Positions 8,554-15,716 of a stretch of DNA of 64,000 nt are shown here, piece after piece. The stretch comes from RYN-230 sp963813975. GTDB taxonomy: Bacteria; Actinomycetota; Actinomycetes; Streptosporangiales; Streptosporangiaceae. The notes under the pieces are model-generated. The model was not told the origin of the DNA, made no database searches, and worked only from the letters and a program-made list of their open reading frames with translations. Every line of letters begins with the position of its first letter. The stretch's first letter is position 1. Both the position numbers and the translations under genes were made by a program. The stretch is taken from the NCBI GenBank assembly GCA_963813975.1, contig CAWFAP010000006.1:186001-250000 (forward strand), written 5' to 3'.

Positions 8554-8582
8554 TTGCTCTGCCCGACCTGGGTCCTTAGGCT
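8554..8582 (+). promoter_or_regulatory. whiB7 promoter with AT-rich upstream element
   Basis: A -35 TTGCTC (8554-8559) and a -10 TAGGCT (8577-8582) are separated by exactly 17 bases. Immediately upstream is an AT-rich stretch, AGAAATAGCTCAGAAAAGAAG (about 8533-8553), unusual in this GC-rich window. WhiB7 is known to activate its own promoter by binding an AT-rich sequence just upstream of -35 through its AT-hook, and this layout fits. Transcription would begin near 8589, giving a leader of nearly 490 bases. Confidence 0.7.
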
Positions 8583-8637
8583 TCTTCCTGTGTTCTTCAA
8601 TGTCCAGACGACGCCTTGATGGAAGGAGGTGGGCCGG

Positions 8638-8949
8638 GTGAATAGCAACGAGACCAACGTTCCGGTCGCGGCACGTCCGTGCGCCGGAATTTCCGCTGCG
8701 TCGCTGGGCGCCCGCCCGTCCCTTGGCGTCCTGGCCACCTCCGCGGATATCCGTGAGATGGCGCCTGCGCGCGCCGCCGCGGGTGTTCGCATGCCGTGGC
8801 TCGGCCAGGGGCCGGCGGCCAAGCCGCGGTTCGGCCTTGCCCAGCGCAAGCAGAACAACCCCGCTCAGACGTACGCCCACGCTATCGGCGCTGCCACCAC
8901 TGGTGACAGCCAAACGGGTTCGCTACCAGCAGCCTGGGATCCGGTCTAG
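8638..8949 (+). CDS. Upstream ORF in the whiB7 leader (103 residues)
   Basis: The GTG at 8638 follows a near-perfect ribosome site AAGGAGGT with seven-base spacing. The frame stays open for 103 codons and stops at the TAG at 8947-8949, 23 bases before the leader hairpin. The peptide is Ala/Gly-rich with no recognised domain. Its position between the promoter and an intrinsic-terminator-like hairpin is that of the uORF that senses stalled translation in mycobacterial and Streptomyces whiB7/wblC leaders. I infer a regulatory role: ribosome progress through it decides whether the hairpin forms. It could also encode a functional small protein. Confidence 0.55.
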   Translation: MNSNETNVPVAARPCAGISAASLGARPSLGVLATSADIREMAPARAAAGVRMPWLGQGPAAKPRFGLAQRKQNNPAQTYAHAIGAATTGDSQTGSLPAAWDPV

Positions 8950-8972
8950 ACAGGCCGGCCTGGATCCCTCAA

Positions 8973-9006
8973 AAGGCCGCGGACCCGCTACCGGGTCCGC
9001 GGCCTT
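8973..9006 (+). terminator. Intrinsic attenuator hairpin in the whiB7 leader
   Basis: A perfect 15-bp stem runs from 8973-8987 to 8992-9006 with the four-base loop CTAC. It lies after the uORF and 70 bases before the whiB7 start. There is no U-tract, as is common for actinobacterial terminators. A segment inside the uORF, AAGCCGCGG at 8821-8829, could pair with the 3' arm CCGCGGCCTT (8997-9006) with one bulged base, offering a possible antiterminator. The pairing is inferred, not shown. Confidence 0.7.
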
Positions 9007-9076
9007 AGTCATGTCGGGCCCGCCGTTTTGTCAGACCCATGAGAGACGGTAAGACCAGGACGAGAGGGGTTGGACG

Positions 9077-9442
9077 ATGTACGGGCCCGGTACCACCGCC
9101 GTTGCGTCGGGCGCGGCGGGGTTCGAGGCAGTCTCCGCACCAGAACCCGTGTACTCAGGATCAGGCCTGACCGAGGTCAGCCGCGCTGTGGTGCCTGCAG
9201 CACGCAGCACGCAGCTGCCCTGCACGGATGACCCGGAGCTGTTCTTCGCCGAGTCTCCCGACGACGTGGAGACGGCGAAGGCGCTCTGTGTCGGTTGCGC
9301 CGCCAGGATCGCGTGCCTCTCCGGAGCAATGGAGCGCCGGGAGCCCTGGGGCGTATGGGGCGGTGAGCTGTTCTTGCGCGGCCAGATCGTGCCGCGCAAG
9401 AGGCCGCGTGGTCGCCCACGCAAGACCGAAGTGGCGGCCTGA
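9077..9442 (+). CDS. whiB7: WhiB7 transcriptional regulator
   Basis: This 121-residue WhiB-family iron-sulfur protein partners with the primary sigma factor to activate intrinsic antibiotic-resistance genes. Cluster ligands are Cys49, Cys71, Cys74 and Cys80, followed by the turn WGVWGG at 91-96. A C-terminal AT-hook, RGRPRK at 111-116, distinguishes WhiB7/WblC from other WhiB proteins. The N-terminal 40 residues are low-complexity. Position downstream of uvrD2 and near the ABC1 kinase matches M. tuberculosis Rv3197A. Expression is probably controlled by the autoactivated promoter, uORF and attenuator upstream. Confidence 0.95.
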   Translation: MYGPGTTAVASGAAGFEAVSAPEPVYSGSGLTEVSRAVVPAARSTQLPCTDDPELFFAESPDDVETAKALCVGCAARIACLSGAMERREPWGVWGGELFLRGQIVPRKRPRGRPRKTEVAA

Positions 9443-9490
9443 GTCGAGCCGTCGATTCTGTCAGTCAGTGAAGACGGGCGGTTGAGTGAA

Positions 9491-9676
9491 ATGCATCCGA
9501 TCCACTATCCACTAGAACGGCAACACGAGTTGCTGGCCGAGTCGCGCCGGGATGCCCGGGCCGCGCAGGCCCGCGCGCTGCGCAGGGCCTCGCGCCGGGT
9601 GAACCGGGCCTCCCGGAAGCTGGAGCGCGCGAAGGCCTCAGCGAGGCGGCTGCGCAGCCAAGGGCTCAGGCCCTGA
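9491..9676 (+). CDS. Small basic protein downstream of whiB7
   Basis: This 61-residue protein begins MHPIHYPLERQHELLAESRR, then becomes an Arg/Ala-rich helix with RALRRASRRVNRASRKLERAK. It is strongly basic and predicted fully alpha-helical, perhaps a nucleic-acid or ribosome binder. Start choice: ATG at 9491; a TTG at 9482 in the same frame would add three residues. It follows whiB7 by 48 bases on the same strand and ends just before a bidirectional hairpin, so it is probably the second gene of the whiB7 transcript. No function can be assigned. Confidence 0.62.
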   Translation: MHPIHYPLERQHELLAESRRDARAAQARALRRASRRVNRASRKLERAKASARRLRSQGLRP

Positions 9677-9704
9677 GAACCGTAGTGCGAACATCCCGCG
9701 GGGG

Positions 9705-9738
9705 CGTGGGGGGCGGCCGGAACCGGCCGCCCCCCACG
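9705..9738. terminator. Bidirectional terminator between convergent genes
   Basis: CGTGGGGGGCGGCCGG (9705-9720), the two bases AA, and its exact complement (9723-9738) form a 34-base near-perfect palindrome. It sits between the plus-strand whiB7-small protein pair and the minus-strand ABC1 kinase, so it could end transcription from both sides. Confidence 0.7.
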
Positions 9739-9793
9739 TGCATCCCCGGCCCGGCGCTGGCCCGGCGCCGGCCTGCCCCCCGGGCGCCTGCGG

Positions 9794-11206
9794 CTAGACG
9801 CGCGGCGGGGTGAGCGCGCCTTCGGTACCCCCGGCACTCCCAGCATCCAGGCCCGTACCGGCCTCCGCGCTGTGCCCGTCCCCGGGCGGCGTCTCGCCGC
9901 CCCGCGTGTAGCCGGGCATCCACCGGATCATCTCGGCCCGGAACGGCCCCTCGGATTCCAGCTGGCACAGCACCCCGATGCCCTCGGTGGACACCCGGTG
10001 GATGAGCACGTAAGACGGCGGCAGATTGAGCCGCCGTCCGAGGTTCGAGGAGCGCGGGTCGGTCACCCGCACGGCTTCACCGCGCAGCCACTCGCGGCTG
10101 AACTTGAACGTGTCCACCCGGGACGGCTCGGCGAGGGGAGCCAGGAACGCGTACAGCGCATCCAGGTCGACCTGGATGCCCTCGCGGACAAAACCCTGTT
10201 CACGGAGCTCGTCTTCGGCCTCGCGGATGCTTCCGTCTCCGTGAATGATCCGCAGCAGCTTGCCGATGAACGGCGGCAGGCCGTCGGGCAGCCGGTCCAC
10301 GGCCCCGAAGTCCAGCACGCCGAGACGGCCATCGGCGAGCATCCGGAAGTTCCCCGGGTGCGGGTCGGCGTGCAGCAGCCCGGCCCGGGCCGGCCCGGAG
10401 AACAGGAACCGGGTGAACAGGATCCCGGCCCGGTTCCGCTCCTCCTGGGAGCCGGAGTCGATGATCCGGGACAGCGGGGTGCCGTCCATCCACTCGGTGA
10501 TGAGCACATGGTCGGTGGCCTGGACCACCGGGGGCACGGAGATGTCCGGGTCACCGGCGTAAGCGTCCGCGAAGGCCTGCTGCGACTTGGCTTCCAGCTG
10601 GTAGTCGATCTCCTCGGCGACCCGCGCCCGCAGCTCGTCCAGCAGCGGCTTGACCTCCAGCCCGGGCATGATGATCCCGAACAGCCGGGCCACCCGGCTG
10701 AGCTGGTTGAAGTCGCTGAGCAGTGCCCGCCCGGCGCCCGGATACTGGATCTTGACCGCCACCTGGCGGCCGTCCCGCCAGACCGCGCGGTGCACCTGCC
10801 CGATGGATGCCGCCGCCCTTGGCGTGTCGTCGAACTCCGCGAACGCGTCCCGCCAGGACTCGCCGAGGTCTCCGGCGAGGACCTGGTGCACCGCCCGCGC
10901 GGGCAGGGGCGGCGCCGACTCCTGCAGCTTGGTCAGCGTGGCCCGGTACGGCCCGGCGATCTCCGGCGGCAGCGCGGCCTCGAAAATGGACAGCGCCTGC
11001 CCGAGCTTCATCGCGCCGCCCTTGAGTTCGCCCAGGACGCGGAAGATCTGCTCGGCCGTGCGCTGCTGGATCTCCGCGGCCACGATCTCGGCGGGCCGGC
11101 CGCCGAGCCGCTTGCCGAGGCCGAGCGCGGTCCGGCCGGCCAGGCCGGCGGGGAGGGTGGCCAGCTTGGCGGTCCGGGTCACGGCACGTCGGGGGAGATC
11201 GTTCAC
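9794..11206 (-). CDS. ABC1/AarF/UbiB-family atypical kinase
   Basis: The product has 470 residues with a UbiB-type kinase-like domain. Signature elements are the KxGQ motif in KLGQALSIFEAALP (near residue 67), the alanine-rich loop AAASIGQVHRAVW, the lysine in VAVKIQYPG, the catalytic-loop region LLHADPHPGNF and the metal-binding DFG in GVLDFGAVDRLP. UbiB-like proteins are ATPases linked to isoprenoid-lipid or membrane homeostasis. The exact role of the actinobacterial Rv3197-type branch is not established here. It is co-directional with the E1-like gene (14 bases after that stop). Confidence 0.88.
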   Translation of the reverse strand: MNDLPRRAVTRTAKLATLPAGLAGRTALGLGKRLGGRPAEIVAAEIQQRTAEQIFRVLGELKGGAMKLGQALSIFEAALPPEIAGPYRATLTKLQESAPPLPARAVHQVLAGDLGESWRDAFAEFDDTPRAAASIGQVHRAVWRDGRQVAVKIQYPGAGRALLSDFNQLSRVARLFGIIMPGLEVKPLLDELRARVAEEIDYQLEAKSQQAFADAYAGDPDISVPPVVQATDHVLITEWMDGTPLSRIIDSGSQEERNRAGILFTRFLFSGPARAGLLHADPHPGNFRMLADGRLGVLDFGAVDRLPDGLPPFIGKLLRIIHGDGSIREAEDELREQGFVREGIQVDLDALYAFLAPLAEPSRVDTFKFSREWLRGEAVRVTDPRSSNLGRRLNLPPSYVLIHRVSTEGIGVLCQLESEGPFRAEMIRWMPGYTRGGETPPGDGHSAEAGTGLDAGSAGGTEGALTPPRV

Positions 11207-11220
11207 CCTTCCATTCTCGG

Positions 11221-12249
11221 TCAGGATGCCGGGCGAGTGCTACAGCGGCACCGCGGATGCGGGATCCAGCTGTGCCGGCGCCACTGCCAGTCAGGCAGCA
11301 CGAGCTCCAGTGTGCCGTTGGTCACCGCCGTGACCGGCCCGGCCCGGTCCAGGAAGGCCAGCGCCTGCGCGGTGGCCTGGGCCGCCACCGCCGCGGCCAG
11401 CACGGCGGCGCACGCAGCGGGCCGCGGGACCCGGCCGGATGCCTGAGCGAGGATCAGCGGCCAGGCCGGGTCACGGTCGGTACGGGCCATGTCCACGCAG
11501 CTCAGGCACGCGGTCCGGCCCGGGATGACCAGCGGGCCGGCCACGCCGATCGCTTCGGATGCGGCCGCGGCCAGGTGGGCGACGTTGCTGGCCACCAGGG
11601 AGCCCGGTAACTCCGGCGGGTAGCCGTCGGCGAGCACGGCCAGGTCTGGCCGGCCCCATTGTCCCGGCGCGTTCCGGCCGCCCCTGGGGCGCCCGGCCCC
11701 GGCCGGATGGCCGAGCCGGACCCGGCCCGCGGGCGGCCAGGACGAGAGTCTCGGCCCTTTGGCGGGAGGCTCAGCCGCGGTGCCGGTGCAGCTGACCCGG
11801 CCGACACCGGACGCGGTCAGCAGGCTGGCCAGGCCCGTGGCCACCAGGCCGGTCCCGTGCACCCGGACGCACGCGGACTGCCTGCGGGCCAGCACGAGGG
11901 CGCCGCCGTCGGTGTGGCCGTGGGCCAGTGACACGGTGGCCAGTTCCCGGGCCAGCCGGTCCCGCGGGCCGTCCGGCACAGCCCGCAGCGTGGCGGCCGG
12001 GAAGTCATGCAGCGCCCCGGCCGCGGCTAACAGCCCGATGACCCGCTCGGCGGCCTGACGGCCGATCCCCAGATTGTGCGCGGCGGCCAGGACCTGCCCC
12101 AGATCCCGGCTCCCGTCCAGCAGGTTGATCAGGGGCCCGGCGCCGTGCATCCCGCGTAACGCGACGGCCCGCCGGGGGTCGATGCCTATCTGCAGGGTGT
12201 CCGGGTCGCGCCAGACCATCAGCAGCCCTGCTTTGATCGCCGGCCTCAT
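11221..12249 (-). CDS. E1/ThiF-like protein related to TOMM cyclodehydratase partner proteins
   Basis: This 342-residue protein corresponds by gene order to Rv3196. The N-terminal 90 residues resemble a winged-helix leader-peptide-binding fold (MVWRDPDTLQIGIDP, then LINLLDGSRDLGQVL). The middle has a nucleotide-binding-like VRVHGTGLVATGLASLL. Cysteine pairs follow: CLSC (within RTACLSCVDMARTD) and a C-terminal HPRCRC, as in zinc-binding E1-like proteins. The start is ATG 12249 (MRPAIKAG); upstream codons are low-complexity. No YcaO partner or precursor peptide is visible nearby, so involvement in peptide modification is uncertain. It is likely co-transcribed with the ABC1 kinase gene. Confidence 0.75.
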   Translation of the reverse strand: MRPAIKAGLLMVWRDPDTLQIGIDPRRAVALRGMHGAGPLINLLDGSRDLGQVLAAAHNLGIGRQAAERVIGLLAAAGALHDFPAATLRAVPDGPRDRLARELATVSLAHGHTDGGALVLARRQSACVRVHGTGLVATGLASLLTASGVGRVSCTGTAAEPPAKGPRLSSWPPAGRVRLGHPAGAGRPRGGRNAPGQWGRPDLAVLADGYPPELPGSLVASNVAHLAAAASEAIGVAGPLVIPGRTACLSCVDMARTDRDPAWPLILAQASGRVPRPAACAAVLAAAVAAQATAQALAFLDRAGPVTAVTNGTLELVLPDWQWRRHSWIPHPRCRCSTRPAS

Positions 12250-12291
12250 GGCGCGAGCCTGCCACCGCCGGCCGACATTCCCGCGCCCGCC

Positions 12292-12432
12292 TGTGGACAA
12301 GCTTGTGGATTTCCTGGGGACGCTACGGAGCGTCACTGTGGGTATAGCGGAGGATGACGGCGAATTCCCGGACCAGCAGCCGGCCCGGAGCGTCCCCGAG
12401 CAGCCCGGTCTTCATGAGCCACCTGTGGACAA
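12292..12432. other. Pair of DnaA-box-like nonamers in a short intergenic region
   Basis: TGTGGACAA occurs at 12292-12300 and again at 12424-12432, the reverse complement of TTGTCCACA, a perfect match to the Streptomyces DnaA-box consensus. A related TTGTGGAT lies at 12303-12310. The region between the E1-like gene (start 12249) and the metalloprotease gene (stop 12483) otherwise holds nothing I recognise. A regulatory or DnaA-titration role is inference. Confidence 0.35.
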
Positions 12433-12482
12433 CACACTTCCGGCCGCCGGTCCCCGAACCCCGCGAACGCCCCGGACGCTCG

Positions 12483-14018
12483 CTACCGCGCGGGCGGCGT
12501 GCCACCCGGGCCGGGCTGGTCCGGGCCAGGCTGGCCCGGACCGGGCCCTGAGCCGGGCTGGTCCGGTCCCGGCCGGTCCGGACCGTCATCCGGCCCGTCC
12601 GGCCCGTCCTCACCAGGCGCCCCGCCGATCTCCTCGTCCAGCGCGGACAGTTCCTGGTCCAGCGCAGACATGTCCAGCGAGGGCCGTCCGGCCACGAACC
12701 CTTCCGGGTCGTCGAAGTCCTCAGCGGTCGGCATCAGGTCCGGGTGGGTCCACAGCGCGTCCCGGCCCTCGGCCCCGCGCACGTCGGTGAGCCGCCGCCA
12801 GATCTCAGCCGCCTCGCGCAGCCGCCGCGGCCGCAATTCCAGCCCGACCAGCGTGGCGAACGTGCGTTCCGCGGGGCCGCCGGTGGCCCGCCGCCGCCGG
12901 ATGGCCTCAGCCAGCGCGCCGGCCTGCGGCAGCCGGTCCCCGGCTGCCTCTCCCACCACGGTGGCGACCCAGCCCTCGACCAGCGCGAGCAAGGTCTCCA
13001 GCCGGGCCAGGGCCGCTTTCTGCTGCGGTGTGTCCTCTGGCTGGAACAAGCTGGCGTCGGACAGCGCCTCACGCAGCGCCTCCGGGTTGGACGGGTCGAT
13101 CTGCGGCATCGCGTCGCGGAGCGCCGACGCGTCCACGGTGATGCCCCGGGCGTAGTCCTCGACCGCGGCCAGCAGCCGCGACCTCAGCCACGGCACGTGC
13201 GCGAACAGCCGGTGGTGAGCCGCCTCGCGCAGCGCCAGGAAGATCCGGATCTCCTCCGCGCTGATCGACAGTCCCTGGCCGAAGTCGGCCACGCCCGCGG
13301 GCAGCAGCGCCGCGACGCCCTCCGGGCCCAGCGGGAGCCCGACATCGGTGGAGCTGACCACCTCGCGGGCCAGCCCGCCGACCGCGGCGCCGGTCTGGCC
13401 GCCGACCATCATCCCGCCGATGCGTTTCATCATGGCGCCCAGGCCGCCGCCCAGCCCGGCCATGCCGCCCAGCCCGCCGGTGACCGCCTGCAGTGCCTGG
13501 CTCAGCTCGGCGGGCATCTCGCCGCCCAGCTCCTCCGGGTTGCCGCTGATCATCCCGCCCAGGGCGTCCACGGCCTTCTCGGCGATCGGGTCGCACAGCG
13601 TTGACCACACGGGCAGCGTGGCCTCGACCCACTCGGACCGGCTCCAGGCCTGCGCGGTACGGACCCCGCTGGGGAACGAGGTCGCCTCGTTCAGCCACAG
13701 GTCCGCCAGCTGGATGGCTTCCGCGATCTTCTTGCGGTCGGCGTCCAGCACGCTCGGGTCGCCCTCGGCCGCGACGGTCTGCCGGGCCACGTTCTTGGCC
13801 AGGTCCCAGTTGACCGCGCCGCCTTGCCACGCCATCAGGTCGGCGAACTGCCGCAGGGCATCGGCGAATTGCTGCGGGTCGCCGAGCGGCCCGAGCGGGT
13901 TACCGCCCGGATTGTCCCCGGAGCCGCCCCCGGATCCACCGGATCCGCCGGGGCCACCCTGGCCGCCAGAACTCCCGGAACCGCCGGGTAGACCAAAGCC
14001 GAAGGGAGGATCAGCCAT
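12483..14018 (-). CDS. Zinc-dependent metalloprotease-family protein (DUF2342-type)
   Basis: This 511-residue homologue of Rv3195-type proteins starts with a Gly/Ser/Pro-rich stretch, then FADALRQFADLMAWQGGAVNWDLAKNVARQ. A glycine-rich hydrophobic segment (about 175-210) is followed by the signature FLALREAAHHRLFAHVPWL near residue 270, which provides candidate metal-binding histidines and a glutamate. The last 50 residues are an acidic Pro/Gly/Asp repeat tail. Catalysis has not been established for most family members. Gene order (E1-like, metalloprotease, then PDZ/Lon-like and UPF0182) is conserved with mycobacteria, here split by an SDR gene and moaE on the opposite strand. Confidence 0.86.
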   Translation of the reverse strand: MADPPFGFGLPGGSGSSGGQGGPGGSGGSGGGSGDNPGGNPLGPLGDPQQFADALRQFADLMAWQGGAVNWDLAKNVARQTVAAEGDPSVLDADRKKIAEAIQLADLWLNEATSFPSGVRTAQAWSRSEWVEATLPVWSTLCDPIAEKAVDALGGMISGNPEELGGEMPAELSQALQAVTGGLGGMAGLGGGLGAMMKRIGGMMVGGQTGAAVGGLAREVVSSTDVGLPLGPEGVAALLPAGVADFGQGLSISAEEIRIFLALREAAHHRLFAHVPWLRSRLLAAVEDYARGITVDASALRDAMPQIDPSNPEALREALSDASLFQPEDTPQQKAALARLETLLALVEGWVATVVGEAAGDRLPQAGALAEAIRRRRATGGPAERTFATLVGLELRPRRLREAAEIWRRLTDVRGAEGRDALWTHPDLMPTAEDFDDPEGFVAGRPSLDMSALDQELSALDEEIGGAPGEDGPDGPDDGPDRPGPDQPGSGPGPGQPGPDQPGPGGTPPAR

Positions 14019-14083
14019 CTCCGCGACCTCTCAGGCAGGATGGAAGGGTCACAACCGCCACGTTATCTCGGGAGCGGCACACG

Positions 14084-15181
14084 TTGAGCACTGCACGGGC
14101 CCAGGTTCGCCGCGAGCGCACTGATCAGGAGCCACGCCCCGTCGTGGCCATCACCGGCGCGGCGCGTGGCCTGGGCCACGCCCTGGCCCTGCGGCTCGCG
14201 GCCTCAGCCGCGGTGCGGCGGGTCATCGCGATCGATGATCACCGTGGGGACGTCGTCGGCGTGACCTGGCGGCTGGCCGACGTCCGGGACCCCACCCTGG
14301 CCAGGCTGAGGGGGGTCAACGTGCTGGTGCACACCGACATCGACATGGCGGCAGACACCGATCACCGGGCCCGCCGGGCCTTCAACGTCCGCGCCGCGCA
14401 GACCGTGCTCACCTCGGCGGCCGCCGGGCGGGTCGGCCGGGTGATCCTGGTCACCAGCGCCATGGTCTACGGGGCGGCTCCGGACAACCCGGTGCCGCTG
14501 CCTGAGGACTCACCGCTCGGCGTGGACCACGACGGCAGCGTGGCGGGTGACCTGCTCGAGATCGAGCACCTGGCCCAGCGGTCCCCGCGGTCCCACCCGG
14601 GCATGGCCATCACCGTGGTCGCGCCGGCCGCGCTGGTCGGCGAGGGAGTGGACACCCTCGTCACCCGGCATTTCGAGTCCCCCCGGCTGCTCACCGTGAA
14701 GGGCTGCGCGCCGCGCTGGCAGTTCTGCCATATCGAGGACCTGGTGTCCGCGCTCGAACTGGCCGTGACCGGCAAGATCGACGGGTCCTTCGCGGTGGGC
14801 TGCGACGGCTGGCTGGAAGAGGAAGAGGTCGAGGAGCTCAGCGGGCTGCGCCGGGTCGAGCTGCCCGCCGGGCTGACGTTCGGCACGGCGCAGCGGCTGC
14901 ACCGGCTGGGCATCACCCCCGCCCCGGTCGCTGACCTGCGATATATGGTCTATCCCTGGGTGGTCAACTGCCAGGCGCTCCGCGCGGCGGGCTGGCGGCC
15001 CGGCTACGACAACGCCGCGGCCCTCGGCGAGTTGCTGAAGGAGCGCGCCGGGCACCATGCGGTGGCCAGCCGCCGGCTGGCCCGCAAGGAAGCGACGATC
15101 ACGGCGGCCGGGGCGACCGTGGCCGTGATCGGCACCGCGGCCATCGTCCGGGTGGCCCGCCGCCGCAAGCGCAGCACCTGA
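14084..15181 (+). CDS. NAD-dependent epimerase/dehydratase-like (extended SDR) protein
   Basis: A Rossmann fold opens with VVAITGAARGLGHALALRL (TGxxxGxG), Asp at the end of beta-2 (VIAIDDH), LADVRD, and the active-site-like segment LVTSAMVYGAAPDN. The catalytic YxxxK is not clear: where SDRs have it, this protein reads DLLEIEHLAQ, so it may be a non-catalytic or divergent member. A C-terminal hydrophobic segment (ITAAGATVAVIGTAAIVRVA) followed by RRRKRS suggests a membrane anchor. It is 365 residues with a TTG start at 14084 and GGGAG nine bases upstream. It is divergent from the metalloprotease gene. Substrate unknown. Confidence 0.8.
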   Translation: MSTARAQVRRERTDQEPRPVVAITGAARGLGHALALRLAASAAVRRVIAIDDHRGDVVGVTWRLADVRDPTLARLRGVNVLVHTDIDMAADTDHRARRAFNVRAAQTVLTSAAAGRVGRVILVTSAMVYGAAPDNPVPLPEDSPLGVDHDGSVAGDLLEIEHLAQRSPRSHPGMAITVVAPAALVGEGVDTLVTRHFESPRLLTVKGCAPRWQFCHIEDLVSALELAVTGKIDGSFAVGCDGWLEEEEVEELSGLRRVELPAGLTFGTAQRLHRLGITPAPVADLRYMVYPWVVNCQALRAAGWRPGYDNAAALGELLKERAGHHAVASRRLARKEATITAAGATVAVIGTAAIVRVARRRKRST

Positions 15182-15271
15182 CGCGCGCGCGGCCGCAGCC
15201 CAGCTGCACCACCCGTTCTTTCCGCAACGAAAACCTGATCGCCCCTGGTCCGGCCGCCCAGGTTCAGGCGC

Positions 15272-15277
15272 TACCTT
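15272..15277 (+). promoter_or_regulatory. Probable -10 element of leaderless moaE
   Basis: TACCTT lies six bases before the moaE GTG at 15284, with no ribosome-binding site between. The preceding 90 bases after the SDR gene are non-coding, consistent with a dedicated promoter. No clear -35 is visible. Confidence 0.45.
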
Positions 15278-15283
15278 GGCTCC

Positions 15284-15706
15284 GTGACTGTGATCCGGCT
15301 CGCCGAAGTGCGGGATACGCCGCTGTCCGTGGACGAGGTGCACGACGCCGTGGCCGACCCCTCGGCCGGGGGCATCGCCCTGTTCACCGGTGCGGTCCGG
15401 AACCACGATCACGGCCGTGACGTGCGCCACCTGGGTTACACCGCGCACCCGTCGGCCGCGGCCGAGCTGCGCCGGGTGTGCGAGAAGGTCGCCGCGGAGT
15501 TCGAGGTCACCGCCATCGCGGCCGTGCACCGGGTAGGCGACCTGGCCGTGGGCGATCTGGCCGTCGTGGTCGCCGTCTCGTGCCCGCACCGCGGCGCGGC
15601 CTTCACCGCATGCCGCGCGCTGATCGACGAGCTCAAGCAGAGCGTGCCGGTCTGGAAGCACCAGGTATTCGGTGACGGCGAGAGCGAATGGGTGAACAGT
15701 GCGTAG
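15284..15706 (+). CDS. moaE: Molybdopterin synthase catalytic subunit MoaE
   Basis: MoaE is the large subunit of molybdopterin synthase, which converts cPMP to molybdopterin with sulfur from MoaD. This 140-residue protein shows GGIALFTGAVRNHDHGRDV, LGYTAHPSAAAELRRV, AVHRVGDLAVGDLAVVVAVSCPHR, and the Lys region LKQSVPVWKHQVF near the C-terminus. The spacing of the conserved Arg and Lys residues is normal. No moaD is in the window. The stop overlaps or abuts the PDZ/Lon-like gene, so the two are probably co-transcribed. Confidence 0.92.
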   Translation: MTVIRLAEVRDTPLSVDEVHDAVADPSAGGIALFTGAVRNHDHGRDVRHLGYTAHPSAAAELRRVCEKVAAEFEVTAIAAVHRVGDLAVGDLAVVVAVSCPHRGAAFTACRALIDELKQSVPVWKHQVFGDGESEWVNSA

Positions 15707-15716
15707 CCTTCCCCCC

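Noticed and set aside
5613..8858. A 1081-codon open frame on the minus strand opposite uvrD2 and tesB
   Set aside because: It is the mirror of two clearly conserved plus-strand genes in GC-rich DNA and has no recognisable domains.
8942..8953. GGTCTAGAC at the whiB7 uORF stop resembles a dre site
   Set aside because: Only 9 of 12 bases match the DasR core and both outer positions fail; it contains the uORF stop codon.
12323..12613. Minus-strand 96-codon frame overlapping the metalloprotease gene end
   Set aside because: Overlaps the conserved gene by 130 bases; its first half is the repeat-tail shadow and no ribosome site is evident.
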